61,462 bases of DNA from Streptomyces sp. AC555_RSS877 (GCF_019049245.1 NZ_JAGMUK010000053.1:117303-178764); one strand, 5' to 3'. Counted from the stretch's first letter, positions 49,804 to 59,211 are shown. The notes: generated by a model not told the origin, from the letters alone. Translations and numbers: made by a program.

Positions 49804-50864
49804 ATGCCGCACGAACTCCGCGCCGTCGAATGGACGGGCTCCGGCATCGCGCTGATCGACCAGACGCTGCTTCCGCACCGCACCGAGACGAGGCACGTCC
49901 AGGACGTGGACGCTCTGGTGGACGCGATCAGGCGCCTCGTGGTGCGCGGGGCGCCGGCGATCGGCGCGGCGGGGGCGTACGGGGTGGCGCTCGCCCAGCT
50001 CCAGGGGGAGCGGGAGGGCTGGACGGACCGCGAGATCCGCGCGGCCGTCGCCCGCGTCCGCGAGGCCCGGCCGACGGCCGTCAACCTCATGGTCTGCGTC
50101 GACCGGGTCGCCGACCGCCTGCCCGAAGGCCTCGGCGCGATGCTGGAGGAGGCCGCCGCCGTCCAGCGCGAGGACGTCGAGGCCAACCGGGCGATGGGCG
50201 CGCACGGCGCCGACTGGCTGCTCGAACGGCTCGGCGCGGACCGCCCGTTGCGCATCCTGACCCACTGCAACACGGGCGCGCTGGCGACCGCCGGCTGGGG
50301 CACGGCCCTCGGCGTGATCCGCGAGCTGCACGCGCGCGGACTGCTGGAGGTCGTCTACGCCGACGAGACGCGCCCCCTGCTCCAGGGCTCCCGCCTGACC
50401 GCCTGGGAGTTGGTCCAGGAGGGCATACCGCACTACGTCCAGGCCGACGGGGCGCCGCCGGCACCATCCTGCGCGGCGAGGTCGACGCGGCGGTCGTCGG
50501 CGCCGACCGCATCGCGGCCAACGGTGACACGGCGAACAAGGTCGGCACCGTGGGCGTCGCCCTGGCCTGCGCGGACGCCGGCATCACGTTCCTGGTCGCG
50601 GCGCCCACCACCACGATCGACCTGGCGGCCAAGACGGGCGACGACATCCACATCGAACTCCGCGACGAGACCGAGGTGCTGGAGTGGGCGGGCCTGCGCA
50701 CCGCTCCGGCCGGGTCCCGCGGCCACAACCCGGCGTTCGACGTCACGCCGGGGCGGCTGGTGACGGGGCTGGTGACGGAACGGGGCGTGCTGGAGGTGTC
50801 GGCGGGGCAGGTGCCGGGGGAGCACCTGCGGGACGCCGGTACATCGGCGAGGGCAGGGGAGTGA
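49804..50864 (+). pseudogene. mtnA: mtnA, methylthioribose-1-phosphate isomerase, frameshifted
   Basis: The frame from 49804 gives a good MtnA N-terminus (RRLVVRGAPAIGAAGAYGVAL, THCNTGALATAGWGTALG, YADETRPLLQGSRLTAWEL). Homology breaks after GIPHYVQADGA at about 50454 and continues in another frame with AAGTILRGEVDAAVVGADRIAANGD to 50864. One missing base in a GGGGCGCC context would restore both, giving about 353 residues. The two catalytic residues (Cys in CNTG, Asp in GADRI) lie on either side of the break, so neither half should work. It is a real mutation or a sequencing error; the sequence alone cannot tell. Confidence 0.85.
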
Positions 50865-51055
50865 GCATGATCGTGCTCGTGCTGGCCGGCGTGCTCGTGC
50901 TGGTCGTCGCGGGGTGCGCCTGCGTCGTGTGGGCCTCGCGCGGCGGCCCGGCCTGGGTGCGCGCGGTGGCGACCGTCACGCTGGCGGCCGGTGAGCTGGT
51001 GCGCGTGTCGGGGCGGGGAGACCGGAGTTCGGGTCACAGCGGCGACGACGGCTAG
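50861..51055 (+). CDS. Small single-pass membrane protein
   Basis: A 64-residue protein (VSMIVLVLAGVLVLVVAGCACVVWASRGG...). One N-terminal membrane segment is followed by a short basic, Gly-rich tail. Its GTG overlaps the mtnA TGA by four bases behind GGGCAGGGGA; an ATG two codons on is possible. No family is recognised; the overlap with mtnA suggests translational coupling. Confidence 0.6.
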   Translation: MSMIVLVLAGVLVLVVAGCACVVWASRGGPAWVRAVATVTLAAGELVRVSGRGDRSSGHSGDDG

Positions 51056-51119
51056 GACCACTGTCCGGGCGGGAGGGCCGCCCGGACGGCGTACGGCGAC
51101 ACTGTGCCGCGGCGGCGGG

Positions 51120-51728
51120 CTACCGCCGGCTCAGCTCCAACTCCAGCAGCCACTCCACCACTTCGGTGTGGTGCCGGGCCTGCCGCGGATCCGCGCCCCA
51201 CACGTACAGCCCGTGCCCGGCCACCACCACCGCCGGCATCCGCGGATCGCGTGCCGCCTCCAGACGGTCCCCGAGGACCGTCATGTCCTGGCTGTTGGCG
51301 ATGACCGGCAGCGTCACCTCGACGTCGTGGGCGGGCAGGCCGACGCCCTTGAGCATTTCCAGATCCCTGAGGACGATCCCGCCCGGCTCCCGGCGGCCCA
51401 TCGCCACCGACGCCACGGTGTGCACGTGCACCACGGCACCGGCACCCGTCAGCGCGGCCACGCGCGCGTGCAGCTCGGCCTCGGCGGACGGCTTGCCGCC
51501 CTGTACGGCCGCGCCCCGGCCGTCGACCAACACCACGTCCGCGGGGGTCAGTTCGCCCTTGTCGTGCCCGCTCGCGGTGACCGCGAGCCGCAGCGGCTCA
51601 CGGGACAACACCACGGACAGGTTGCCGGAGGTCCCCCGCATCCAGCCGAAGGACGCGAAACGGGCGGCCTCGGCGGCGAGCACCGCCCCCGCCTCCTTTA
51701 GGTCCAGTGCGCTGATGTCGACGGTCAC
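51120..51728 (-). CDS. mtnB: Methylthioribulose-1-phosphate dehydratase MtnB
   Basis: A 202-residue class II aldolase-fold protein. Zinc ligands are seen in AELHARVAALTGAGAVVHVHTVAS and VAGHGLYVWG; the substrate loop in MRGTSGNLSVVL. The fold and the mtnA/mtnK neighbours identify MtnB, which dehydrates MTRu-1-P in methionine salvage. It starts with a GTG overlapping the mtnC stop by four bases, so it was coupled to mtnC. With mtnC truncated, its expression may be impaired. Confidence 0.88.
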   Translation of the reverse strand: MTVDISALDLKEAGAVLAAEAARFASFGWMRGTSGNLSVVLSREPLRLAVTASGHDKGELTPADVVLVDGRGAAVQGGKPSAEAELHARVAALTGAGAVVHVHTVASVAMGRREPGGIVLRDLEMLKGVGLPAHDVEVTLPVIANSQDMTVLGDRLEAARDPRMPAVVVAGHGLYVWGADPRQARHHTEVVEWLLELELSRR

Positions 51729-52360
51729 GTGCTGCTCCCAGGAGTGCTGATGCTGATGTCGTCGAACGTCCCCGCCTGCGCGTGGTCCCCGACGCCCTGC
51801 TCGTAGTACGGCTCCCCGGGCCGCCGGATCCCGACGGCGAACCAGCCCGCCGCACGGGCCGCGTCCAGCTCGCCCGGCCGGTCGGAGAGGAAGAGAAGCC
51901 GTTCCCCGGGGATCCCGGCCGACTCCGCGATACGGCGATACGAGGCCGGCTCCTGCTTCGCCCCCGCGTTCTCGGTGTCGTAGAGACCGGAGACCAGGGA
52001 CGTCAGGTCGCCCTCCGGGCTGTTGGTGAACCACGCCCGCTGCGCGGCCACCGACCCGGACGAGTAGACGTACAGCCGTACGCCCGCCGCGTGCCACGCT
52101 CGCAGCTCCGGTACGACGTCGTCGTAGAAGTGCGAGACCAGGTCGCCGCGCGCGAAGCCCTCGGACCAGATGAGGCCCTGGAGCGTCTTCAGGGGCGTGG
52201 CCTTGCGGTCCTCGTCGAGCCACGCGTTCAGCGTCTTCTCGACCTCCGCGGTGCCGGCGTCCGGGGCCCCGGTGAGCTCCCTTACCTGCCCGACCGCTCG
52301 CGCCACCTCGGGATCGTCGCCCCGCTCGGTGAGCAGGGCGGCGAAGCGCGAGCGCGAGTA
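51725..52360 (-). pseudogene. mtnC: mtnC, enolase-phosphatase E1, 5'-truncated
   Basis: The fragment encodes YSRSRFAALLTERG through to the natural end, about 210 residues, with DEDRKATPLKTLQGLIW, YVYSSGSVAAQRAWF and LFLSDRPGELDAARAAGW typical of acireductone synthase. The first 20-25 residues, which hold the HAD nucleophile motif DIEGT, are missing. The homology stops at 52360. From 52362 the sequence is the opposite-strand ABC ATPase fragment. The frame stays open into that DNA but is not homologous there. The enzyme should be inactive. Confidence 0.88.
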
Positions 52361-52361
52361 A

Positions 52362-52664
52362 CTGTCCGGCGGCAACCAGCAGAAGGTCGTCGTCGGCCGC
52401 TGGCTCGCCAAGACCCCCCGCGTCCTCATCCTGGACGAACCGTTCCGAGGCGTGGACATCGGCGCCCGCCGGGACATCGGCCGTCGCGCCCGGGCCCTGG
52501 CGGCGGAGGGCGCCGCCGTGCTCGTCCTGTCCGCCGACGTCGACGAAATCCTCGAGGTCGCCGACCGGGTCGTCGTCCTCGCCGCCGGCGAGATCCACCT
52601 CGACGCGTACGGCGAGGACGCGGAACGCGACCGCGTGATCCAGACCATCGCCGTCTCCGTCTGA
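52362..52664 (+). pseudogene. Sugar-type ABC transporter ATPase, C-terminal fragment
   Basis: Homology begins abruptly at the signature LSGGNQQK (52362) and runs through Walker B VLILDEP, the D-loop and H-loop region (LSADVDEILEVADRVVVL) to a normal end IQTIAVSV. A TAA codon lies in frame directly before the first leucine. The missing N-terminal part, about 400 residues of a double-domain RbsA-like ATPase, includes Walker A. The orientation is the same as the permease and mtnK, so it was part of a methylthioribose or sugar importer. Confidence 0.88.
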
Positions 52665-52700
52665 GCCCCTCCGACACCGGCCGCCGAGGAAGAGCACTCC

Positions 52701-52760
52701 ATGACCACCACAAGCACCTCATGACCACCGGAAGCACCTCATGACCACCACGCAGAGCAC
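52701..52760 (+). repeat. Three 20-bp direct repeats each carrying an ATG
   Basis: Units at 52701, 52721 and 52741 share ATGACCACC followed by AGCACCTC-like sequence; the third is the permease start. The first ATG has a GAGGAAGAG site and encodes only MTTTSTS before a stop, as if the first permease gene had been deleted between its start and the next gene's start. Confidence 0.6.
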
Positions 52761-53787
52761 CGAGGTCCCCACCAAGGCGGCGCTCCCGCCCGCGACCTCC
52801 ACCGCCGTACGCGTCCAGAACGCCGTGATCAAGTACGGCTTCATCTTCGTCACGGTCGCGCTCTTCGCGTACTTCGCGCTGAGCGAGGGCTCCTTCCGTG
52901 AGTCGGCGACCCTCCTCGACACCCTCCGCTACGTCTCCGTCGCCGCCATCCTCGGCCTCGGCGTCACGCTCACCATGGCCGTCGGCGGAATGGACATGTC
53001 GGTGGGCGCGGTCGCCGGCCTCGGTGTCTCGGTCGCCGCACAGACGATGGTCGTCTTCAACCAGGTCGGCACGGTCGCGATCATCGCGGTGCTGGCGGCC
53101 GGCGCGCTGGCGGGCCTGCTCAACGCCCTCCTCATCGTGGTCCTGAAGATCCCCGACATGCTGGCCACGCTCGGCACCATGTTCGTCATCCAGGGCAGCA
53201 AGCTCATCCTGGTCGACGGCCAGTCCATCACCCCAGGCATGACGACGTCCGACGGCTCCACCGCGCCCGGCCGGTTCACCGAGGGCTTCCTGCGCATCGA
53301 CCGCGGCGCGCTCTTCGGCATCCCCGTCTCCGTGCTGATCTTCGGCGCGCTCACGGTCGCCGCCTGGGTCTTCCTCGCCCGCACCCGCTGGGGCCGCGTC
53401 CTGTACGCCATCGGCGCCAACCCCGAGGCCTCCCGCCTGGCGGGCATCCGCGTCGGCGCGTACCGGGCCCTGGCGTATGTCCTGTCCGGCGTCCTCGCCT
53501 CCGTCGGCGGCCTGATCCTGGCGTCCCGCATCGGCCAGGGCGACGTCTCGGCCGGCACGTCCCAGCTCCTGGAGGCTGTCGCCGTGGCCCTGGTCGGTAC
53601 GTCGGTGCTGGGCCGCGGACGTCCCAACGTCTGGGGCACGGCCCTGGGCGCGGTGCTCATCGGCATCATCACCACCGGCCTGACCATCAAGGGCCTGCCG
53701 TACTGCACGCAGGACGTCGTCGAGGGCGCGGTCCTCATCCTCGCCCTGGTCTTCAGCTTCACCCTGTCCAAGCGCCGTACCGCATAA
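52741..53787 (+). CDS. Sugar-type ABC transporter permease (RbsC-like)
   Basis: A 348-residue membrane protein of the branched/ribose permease family, with about ten hydrophobic segments and the signature GGMDMSVGAVAGLG. RTRWGRVLYAIGANPEASRLAGIRV is the family's conserved cytoplasmic loop. With mtnK 12 bases downstream, methylthioribose is the likely cargo. Such importers normally use two permeases or a dimer plus an intact ATPase and binding protein; here the ATPase is broken and no binding protein gene is present, so the transporter is probably not functional. Confidence 0.88.
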   Translation: MTTTQSTEVPTKAALPPATSTAVRVQNAVIKYGFIFVTVALFAYFALSEGSFRESATLLDTLRYVSVAAILGLGVTLTMAVGGMDMSVGAVAGLGVSVAAQTMVVFNQVGTVAIIAVLAAGALAGLLNALLIVVLKIPDMLATLGTMFVIQGSKLILVDGQSITPGMTTSDGSTAPGRFTEGFLRIDRGALFGIPVSVLIFGALTVAAWVFLARTRWGRVLYAIGANPEASRLAGIRVGAYRALAYVLSGVLASVGGLILASRIGQGDVSAGTSQLLEAVAVALVGTSVLGRGRPNVWGTALGAVLIGIITTGLTIKGLPYCTQDVVEGAVLILALVFSFTLSKRRTA

Positions 53788-53799
53788 GGGAAATCAGAC

Positions 53800-54960
53800 A
53801 TGGGCTACCGCATTCTGGAGACCGACGACATCCCCGGCCACCTGCACGAGCGGGGCCACTGGGCGAACCCGGACGACATCCACGTCCGCGAGGTCTCCGA
53901 CGGCAACATGAACCGGGTGTTCCTCGCCTCGTCCGCGGATGGCACCCGCAGCCTCGCCGTCAAGCAGGCCCTGCCCTGGGTCCGGGTCGCCGGCCCGTCC
54001 TGGCCGATGAACCCCGACCGCGCCGACGCCGAGGCCCGCGCCTACGAGCAGCTGGCCAAGGTCGCCCCCGACAAGATCCCGGCGGTCCACGGGTACGACC
54101 CCGAGAACCACGCCCTCGTCATGGAGGACATGTCCGACCTGGAGGTCCTGCGCACCCTCCTCAACGAGGGCGCCGCCTACGGCCCGCACACGTCGGCGAG
54201 GATCGGCGAACTGGTCGCCCAACTCTCCTTCGCGACCAGCGACTTCGGCATGCCGTCAGCCGAACGCAAGGCGCTCGTCGCGGCCTCCGTCAGCCCTGAG
54301 CTCTGCAAGATCACCGAGGACGTCGTCCTGTCCGAGCCGTACGTCGAGCACGAGCACAACCACTGGCACCCGGGGCTGGACGACCTCGCGGCCACGTTCC
54401 GCGCGGACGCCCGTCTGCGCACCGAGGTCGCCGACCTCCGCCACACCTTCATGACCAGCGCCCAGGCCCTGCTCCACGGCGACCTGCACACCGGCAGCGT
54501 CATGGTCGGCGAACGCGAAGGCGCCCCGGTCGTCCGGGTCTTCGACCCCGAGTTCTCCTTCGTCGGCCCGATCGGCTACGACCTCGGTCTGTACTGGGCC
54601 AACGCGCTGGTCTCGGAGGAACGGGCCCGCGCTCTCGGCACCCTGAGCGACCACGCCGACCAGCTCCGCCTGTCCTGGGAGGCGTTCGAGGCGGAGTTCC
54701 GCCGCCTGTGGCCGACCCGCGTCGACACGTTCTTCGACGACGCCTACCTCGACCGCTTCCTGGGCCGCGTCTGGACGGAGTCCGTCGGCTACGCCGGCAC
54801 GGAGATCGTCCGCCGCATCATCGGCTTCGCCCACCTGACGGACCTGACGACACTGCCGGACCCGGTCCCCGCGTCCCGCCGCGCCCTGCTGCTGGGCCGC
54901 GAACTGATCGTGCGGCGTACGGAGTTGACGACACCGGACCACGTCCGGACGCTGGTCTGA
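53800..54960 (+). CDS. mtnK: S-methyl-5-thioribose kinase MtnK
   Basis: A 386-residue APH-fold kinase. It has the ATP-loop VSDGNMNRVFLA, the catalytic HGDLHTGSVMVG and the Mg site VFDPEFSFVGPIGYDLG, all in the form specific to MtnK. It phosphorylates methylthioribose to MTR-1-P, the substrate of MtnA. The frame is intact, unlike mtnA and mtnC in the same locus. It follows the permease by 12 bases. Confidence 0.92.
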   Translation: MGYRILETDDIPGHLHERGHWANPDDIHVREVSDGNMNRVFLASSADGTRSLAVKQALPWVRVAGPSWPMNPDRADAEARAYEQLAKVAPDKIPAVHGYDPENHALVMEDMSDLEVLRTLLNEGAAYGPHTSARIGELVAQLSFATSDFGMPSAERKALVAASVSPELCKITEDVVLSEPYVEHEHNHWHPGLDDLAATFRADARLRTEVADLRHTFMTSAQALLHGDLHTGSVMVGEREGAPVVRVFDPEFSFVGPIGYDLGLYWANALVSEERARALGTLSDHADQLRLSWEAFEAEFRRLWPTRVDTFFDDAYLDRFLGRVWTESVGYAGTEIVRRIIGFAHLTDLTTLPDPVPASRRALLLGRELIVRRTELTTPDHVRTLV

Positions 54961-55008
54961 CGGTCGGCAGCCGGTGCCGGCCGGCGTCGAACCACCCCAT
55001 CGGGCGCG

Positions 55009-55048
55009 CGAAAGGGGCGGCTCCGTCGGTGTGGAGCCGCCCCTTTCG
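55009..55048. terminator. Bidirectional terminator between mtnK and glpD
   Basis: 16-bp perfect arms (55009-55024, 55033-55048) with an 8-base loop. The ends carry AAA/TTT, so it fits terminators for both converging transcripts. Confidence 0.85.
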
Positions 55049-55059
55049 CCTCGTACGAC

Positions 55060-56676
55060 CTACTCCTTGTCGAGCAGGTCCTGGACCTTCGCACGGACGT
55101 CGTCCGTAGCCAGGCCCCGGATCGTCAGCGTCGTCCGGCGGCGCAGCACGTCGTCCGTCGTCTCGGCCCACTCGTTGTCGCGGGCGTAGACGACCTGCGC
55201 CCAGATCTCCGGGGCGTCCGGGTGGACGCGCTCGGCGAGTTCGGGGTTGTCGTTGGCGAGGCGGGCGATGTCGAAGGCCAGCGAGCCGTAGTGCGTGGCC
55301 AGGTGCCTGGCCGTGTCGGCCCCCATGCGCGGACCCGGCGCCGGGTGGTCGACGAGCAGCCGGTGGGCCACCGCGCGCGGGTTGGCGACGCCCGGCAGCG
55401 GCAGCTTCTTCGGCAGCGAGGAGATCGGTTCGAAGTCGTCGCCCAGCGGGTGCCCCGGCAGCGCCTCCAGCTTCTGCATGACCGTACGGCCGATGTGCCG
55501 GAAGGTCGTCCACTTGCCGCCCGCGACGGACAGCATGCCGCCCCTGCCCTCGGTCACCACCGTCTCGCGCTTGGCCTTCGCCGTGCTGCCGGGGCCACCC
55601 GGCAGCACGCGCAGACCCGCGAAGGCGTACGTGATGAGGTCACGGTCGAGCTGCTGGTCGCGGATGGAGAACGCGGCCTCGTCGAGTATCTGGGCCGTGT
55701 CCTTCTCGGTGACGGTGACGTCCGCCGGGTCGCCCTCGTACTCCTCGTCGGTCGTGCCGAGCAGCAGCATGTCCTCCCAGGGGAGGGCGAAGGTGATGCG
55801 GTACTTGTCGATCGGGGTGGCGAGTGCCGCCTTCCAGGGGGAGGTGCGCTTCAGGACCAGGTGCGCGCCCTTCGACAGCCGGATGGACGGGGCGGAGTTC
55901 GCGTCCTCCATCCTGCGCAGGTGGTCGACCCACGGACCGGTCGCGTTGAGCACCAGACGGGCGTTCACACCGAACTCGTCACCGGACTGGCGGTCGCGCA
56001 GCTCCGCGCCCGTCACCCGGCCCTTGGTGAAGCGCAGGCCGGTGACCTCGGCGTGGTTGAGGACGACCGCGCCCGCCTCGACGGCCGCGCGGACCGTCAT
56101 CAGCGCCATCCGGGAGTCGTTCATCTGGTCGTCGCCGTACACGGCCACGGCCTTGAGGTTGTCGGTACGCAGCTCGGGCACGTCCTGCGCGGCCTTCGAC
56201 GGCGAGAGCAGGTGCCCGACGCCGTCACCGAAGGCCGACAGGGCGGAGTAGGCGAAGACGCCCGCCCCGAGCTTCGCCGCGCCGTGCGGCCCGCCCTTGT
56301 ACACGGGGAGGTAGAACGTGAGCGGGTTCGCCAGGTGGGGGGCCACCTGGCGGGAGACCGCACGGCGCTCGAAGTGGTTCTCCGCCACCAGCCGCACCGC
56401 GCCGGTCTGCAGGTAGCGCAGACCGCCGTGGAGCAGCTTGGAGGAGGCGGAGGAGGTGGCGCCGGCGAAGTCGCCGGCGTCGACCAGAGCCACCCTGAGG
56501 CCGGACTGCGCGGCGTGCCAGGCGGTGGAGATGCCCAGGATGCCGCCGCCGATCACGAGAAGGTCGTACGACGCCTTGGCGAGCTGCTCCCGGGTCTCGG
56601 CTCGGCTCGGATTCGAGCCGAAGGCCGGGCGCGTACCGAGGGCAGGCACGGACTGCAGGGTGGACTGACTGGTCAT
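55060..56676 (-). CDS. glpD: Glycerol-3-phosphate dehydrogenase (FAD) GlpD
   Basis: A 538-residue membrane-associated flavoenzyme. The FAD Rossmann motif is VIGGGILGISTAWHAAQSG near residue 42; ASSKLLHGGLRYL and FALPWEDMLLLGTTDEEYEGD are family signatures. It oxidises glycerol-3-phosphate to DHAP and feeds electrons to quinone. It is the third gene of glpF-glpK-glpD; its GAGGAG site lies in the last codons of glpK, 8 bases upstream. Confidence 0.95.
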   Translation of the reverse strand: MTSQSTLQSVPALGTRPAFGSNPSRAETREQLAKASYDLLVIGGGILGISTAWHAAQSGLRVALVDAGDFAGATSSASSKLLHGGLRYLQTGAVRLVAENHFERRAVSRQVAPHLANPLTFYLPVYKGGPHGAAKLGAGVFAYSALSAFGDGVGHLLSPSKAAQDVPELRTDNLKAVAVYGDDQMNDSRMALMTVRAAVEAGAVVLNHAEVTGLRFTKGRVTGAELRDRQSGDEFGVNARLVLNATGPWVDHLRRMEDANSAPSIRLSKGAHLVLKRTSPWKAALATPIDKYRITFALPWEDMLLLGTTDEEYEGDPADVTVTEKDTAQILDEAAFSIRDQQLDRDLITYAFAGLRVLPGGPGSTAKAKRETVVTEGRGGMLSVAGGKWTTFRHIGRTVMQKLEALPGHPLGDDFEPISSLPKKLPLPGVANPRAVAHRLLVDHPAPGPRMGADTARHLATHYGSLAFDIARLANDNPELAERVHPDAPEIWAQVVYARDNEWAETTDDVLRRRTTLTIRGLATDDVRAKVQDLLDKE

Positions 56677-56684
56677 TCGGGTTC

Positions 56685-58223
56685 TTACTCCTCGTCCTCG
56701 AGCCAGCCCATGGTCCGCTCGACGGCCTTGAGCCAGCTCTTGTACTCACGGTCGCGGATGTCCGCGTCCATGCGGGGGGTCCACTCGGCGGCCCGGCGCC
56801 AGTTGGCGCGCAGGTCGTCGGTGCTGGTCCAGAAGCCGACGGCGAGGCCGGCGGCGTAGGCGGCGCCGAGGCAGGTGGTCTCGGCGACCATCGGTCGCAC
56901 CACGGGCGCGTCCAGGAAGTCCGAGAGGGTCTGCATCAGCAGGTTGTTGGAGGTCATGCCGCCGTCGACCTTGAGTGCCGCGAGCTCGACACCGGAGTCC
57001 TTGGTCATGGCGTCGCTGATCTCACGGGTCTGCCAGGCGGTGGCCTCCAGAACGGCGCGGGCGATGTGCGCCTTGGTGACGTACCGGGTGAGGCCGGCGA
57101 TCACACCACGGGCGTCCGGGCGCCAGTAGGGGGCGAACAGACCGGAGAAGGCCGGCACGAAGTACGCGCCGCCGTTGTCCTCGACCGAGAGCGCGAGCGT
57201 CTCGATCTCGGCGGCGGTGCTGATCAGGCCCATCTGGTCGCGCATCCACTGCACCAGCGAACCGGTGACGGCGATCGAGCCCTCGAGGGCGTAGACCGGC
57301 GCCTCGTCGCCGATGCGGTAGCCGACGGTGGTCAGCAGCCCGGAGTACGAGTTGATGATCTTGTCGCCGGTGTTCATCAGCATGAACGTGCCGGTGCCGT
57401 ACGTCGACTTGGCCTCGCCCTCGGCGAAACAGGTCTGGCCGAACAGGGCCGCCTGCTGGTCGCCCAGCGCGGAGGCGACCGGGATGCCGCCGAGCAGGTC
57501 ACCCAGCTTGCCGCCGGTGATCTCGCCGTACACCTCGGCGGACGAGCGGATCTCGGGCAGCATCGCCAGCGGGACACCGATGGACTCGGCGATCTTCGGG
57601 TCCCACTCCAGCGTGTGCAGGTTCATCAGCATGGTGCGGGAGGCGTTGGTGACGTCGGTGACGTGCCTGCCGCCGTCGACACCACCGGTCAGGTTCCAGA
57701 TGACCCAGCTGTCCATGGTGCCGAAGAGGATGTCGCCGGCCTCGGCGCGCGCCCGCAGGCCCTCGACGTTGTCCAGCAGCCAGCGGGCCTTGGGACCGGC
57801 GAAGTATGAGGCCAGAGGCAGGCCGGTCTCACGGCGGAAACGGTCCTGCCCGACGTTGCGGCCGAGCTCCCGGCACAGGGCGTCGGTGCGGGTGTCCTGC
57901 CAGACGATGGCGTTGTGGACGGGCTCACCGGTGTTCTTGTCCCAGAGCAGCGTGGTCTCGCGCTGGTTGGTGATGCCGATGGCCTTGATGTCGTCACGCG
58001 TGATGCCGGCCTTGGCGATCGCCGAGGCGACGACCTCCTCGACGTTGGTCCAGATCTCGGTGGCGTCGTGCTCGACCCAGCCCGGCTTCGGGAAGATCTG
58101 CTCGTGCTCCTTCTGGTCGACGGAGACGATACGGCCGTCCCGGTCGAAGACGATGCAGCGGCTGGAGGTGGTGCCCTGGTCGATCGCGGCGATGAACGGG
58201 CCGGCGGTGTGGGCGTCGGTCAC
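56685..58223 (-). CDS. glpK: Glycerol kinase GlpK
   Basis: A 512-residue FGGY-family kinase. The start region AAIDQGTTSSRCIVFDRDGRIV is the phosphate-binding signature; GTGTFMLMNTG and VDGGMTSNNLLMQ are further family motifs. It converts glycerol to glycerol-3-phosphate. It starts with a GTG preceded by AGGAGCACACA. It corresponds to gylB of S. coelicolor. Confidence 0.96.
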   Translation of the reverse strand: MTDAHTAGPFIAAIDQGTTSSRCIVFDRDGRIVSVDQKEHEQIFPKPGWVEHDATEIWTNVEEVVASAIAKAGITRDDIKAIGITNQRETTLLWDKNTGEPVHNAIVWQDTRTDALCRELGRNVGQDRFRRETGLPLASYFAGPKARWLLDNVEGLRARAEAGDILFGTMDSWVIWNLTGGVDGGRHVTDVTNASRTMLMNLHTLEWDPKIAESIGVPLAMLPEIRSSAEVYGEITGGKLGDLLGGIPVASALGDQQAALFGQTCFAEGEAKSTYGTGTFMLMNTGDKIINSYSGLLTTVGYRIGDEAPVYALEGSIAVTGSLVQWMRDQMGLISTAAEIETLALSVEDNGGAYFVPAFSGLFAPYWRPDARGVIAGLTRYVTKAHIARAVLEATAWQTREISDAMTKDSGVELAALKVDGGMTSNNLLMQTLSDFLDAPVVRPMVAETTCLGAAYAAGLAVGFWTSTDDLRANWRRAAEWTPRMDADIRDREYKSWLKAVERTMGWLEDEE

Positions 58224-58301
58224 TGTGTGCTCCTGGAAGTCCGTGGTTAAGGGGCTGTACGTACGGCGCGTGCTGTCTGGCTCGGTGTGAGCCGGGTGCT
58301 C

Positions 58302-59096
58302 CTAAGCAAATGCGACGTTGTAGATGCCTGCAGCGATGGCGCCGCCGATCAGCGGACCGACCACCGGGATCCAGGCATAGCTCCAGTCGGAGCCGCCCTT
58401 GTTGGGGAGAGGCAGGAGGGCGTGCACGATACGCGGACCGAGGTCACGGGCCGGGTTGATCGCGTAGCCGGTCGGCCCGCCGAGGGACAGACCGATGGAG
58501 ACCACCACGAGCGCGGTGATCAGGGCGCCCAGGGTGCCGAGGCCGTCGCCGTTCGCGTTCAGGCCCTGCGTGAGGACGGCGAGCACCAGGACCACGGTGC
58601 CGATGATCTCGGTGGCGAGGTTCTGCCACACGACGCGGATCTCGGGGCCGGTGGAGAAGATGCCCAGGACCGGGCCCGCGCCCTTCTCCTGTGCCTCGAC
58701 GGCCTTGGCCGTCGAGGCCTGCGCGCCCGGACCGCCGACGATCTCCCTGTCGGTGAGGTGCGCGTGGAACTGGCCGTAGTAGGCGACCCAGACCAGGGTC
58801 GCGCCGATCGCGGCGCCGAGCAGCTGGCCGGCCCAGTAGACCGGGACGTCGCTCCAGTCGCCGTCCTTGATGGCGAGGGCGAGCGTCACTGCCGGGTTGA
58901 GGTGCGCTCCGGAGAGCGGCGCCGAGGTGTACACGGCCGTCAGTACGGCGAAACCCCACCCGAAGGTGATGGCGAGCCAGCCGGCGTTGCGTGCTTTGGA
59001 GGCCTTCAGCGTGACGGCGGCGCAGACGCCACCGCCGAGCAGGATGAGTATGGCGGTACCGATGGTCTCGCCGATGAAGATGTCGGAGCTGGACAC
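58302..59096 (-). CDS. glpF: Glycerol facilitator GlpF (aquaglyceroporin)
   Basis: A 264-residue MIP channel with six membrane helices and the two NPA boxes: AHLNPAVTLAL and YAINPARDLGPR. The GlpF-type Asp after the second NPA (NPARD) marks a glycerol rather than a water channel. It starts with a GTG behind AAAGGAG. It is the first gene of the glycerol operon, with a GylR-type site upstream. Confidence 0.95.
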   Translation of the reverse strand: MSSSDIFIGETIGTAILILLGGGVCAAVTLKASKARNAGWLAITFGWGFAVLTAVYTSAPLSGAHLNPAVTLALAIKDGDWSDVPVYWAGQLLGAAIGATLVWVAYYGQFHAHLTDREIVGGPGAQASTAKAVEAQEKGAGPVLGIFSTGPEIRVVWQNLATEIIGTVVLVLAVLTQGLNANGDGLGTLGALITALVVVSIGLSLGGPTGYAINPARDLGPRIVHALLPLPNKGGSDWSYAWIPVVGPLIGGAIAAGIYNVAFA

Positions 59097-59211
59097 CCGC
59101 GACTCCTTTGTCCTTCGTCCAGGGAAAGCAGAACCCCGGGTCCCTCCGGTGGTTCGCGTGCCCTCGGGGGTGAGGGCGATGCCGGCCCTTGGCGTTGTCA
59201 CACTCTAGCGC

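Noticed and set aside
52427..52717. Apparent N-terminal extension of mtnC through the ABC ATPase fragment
   Set aside because: The frame is open but reads the complement of conserved ATPase motifs, so it is not MtnC sequence; treated as a truncated gene instead.
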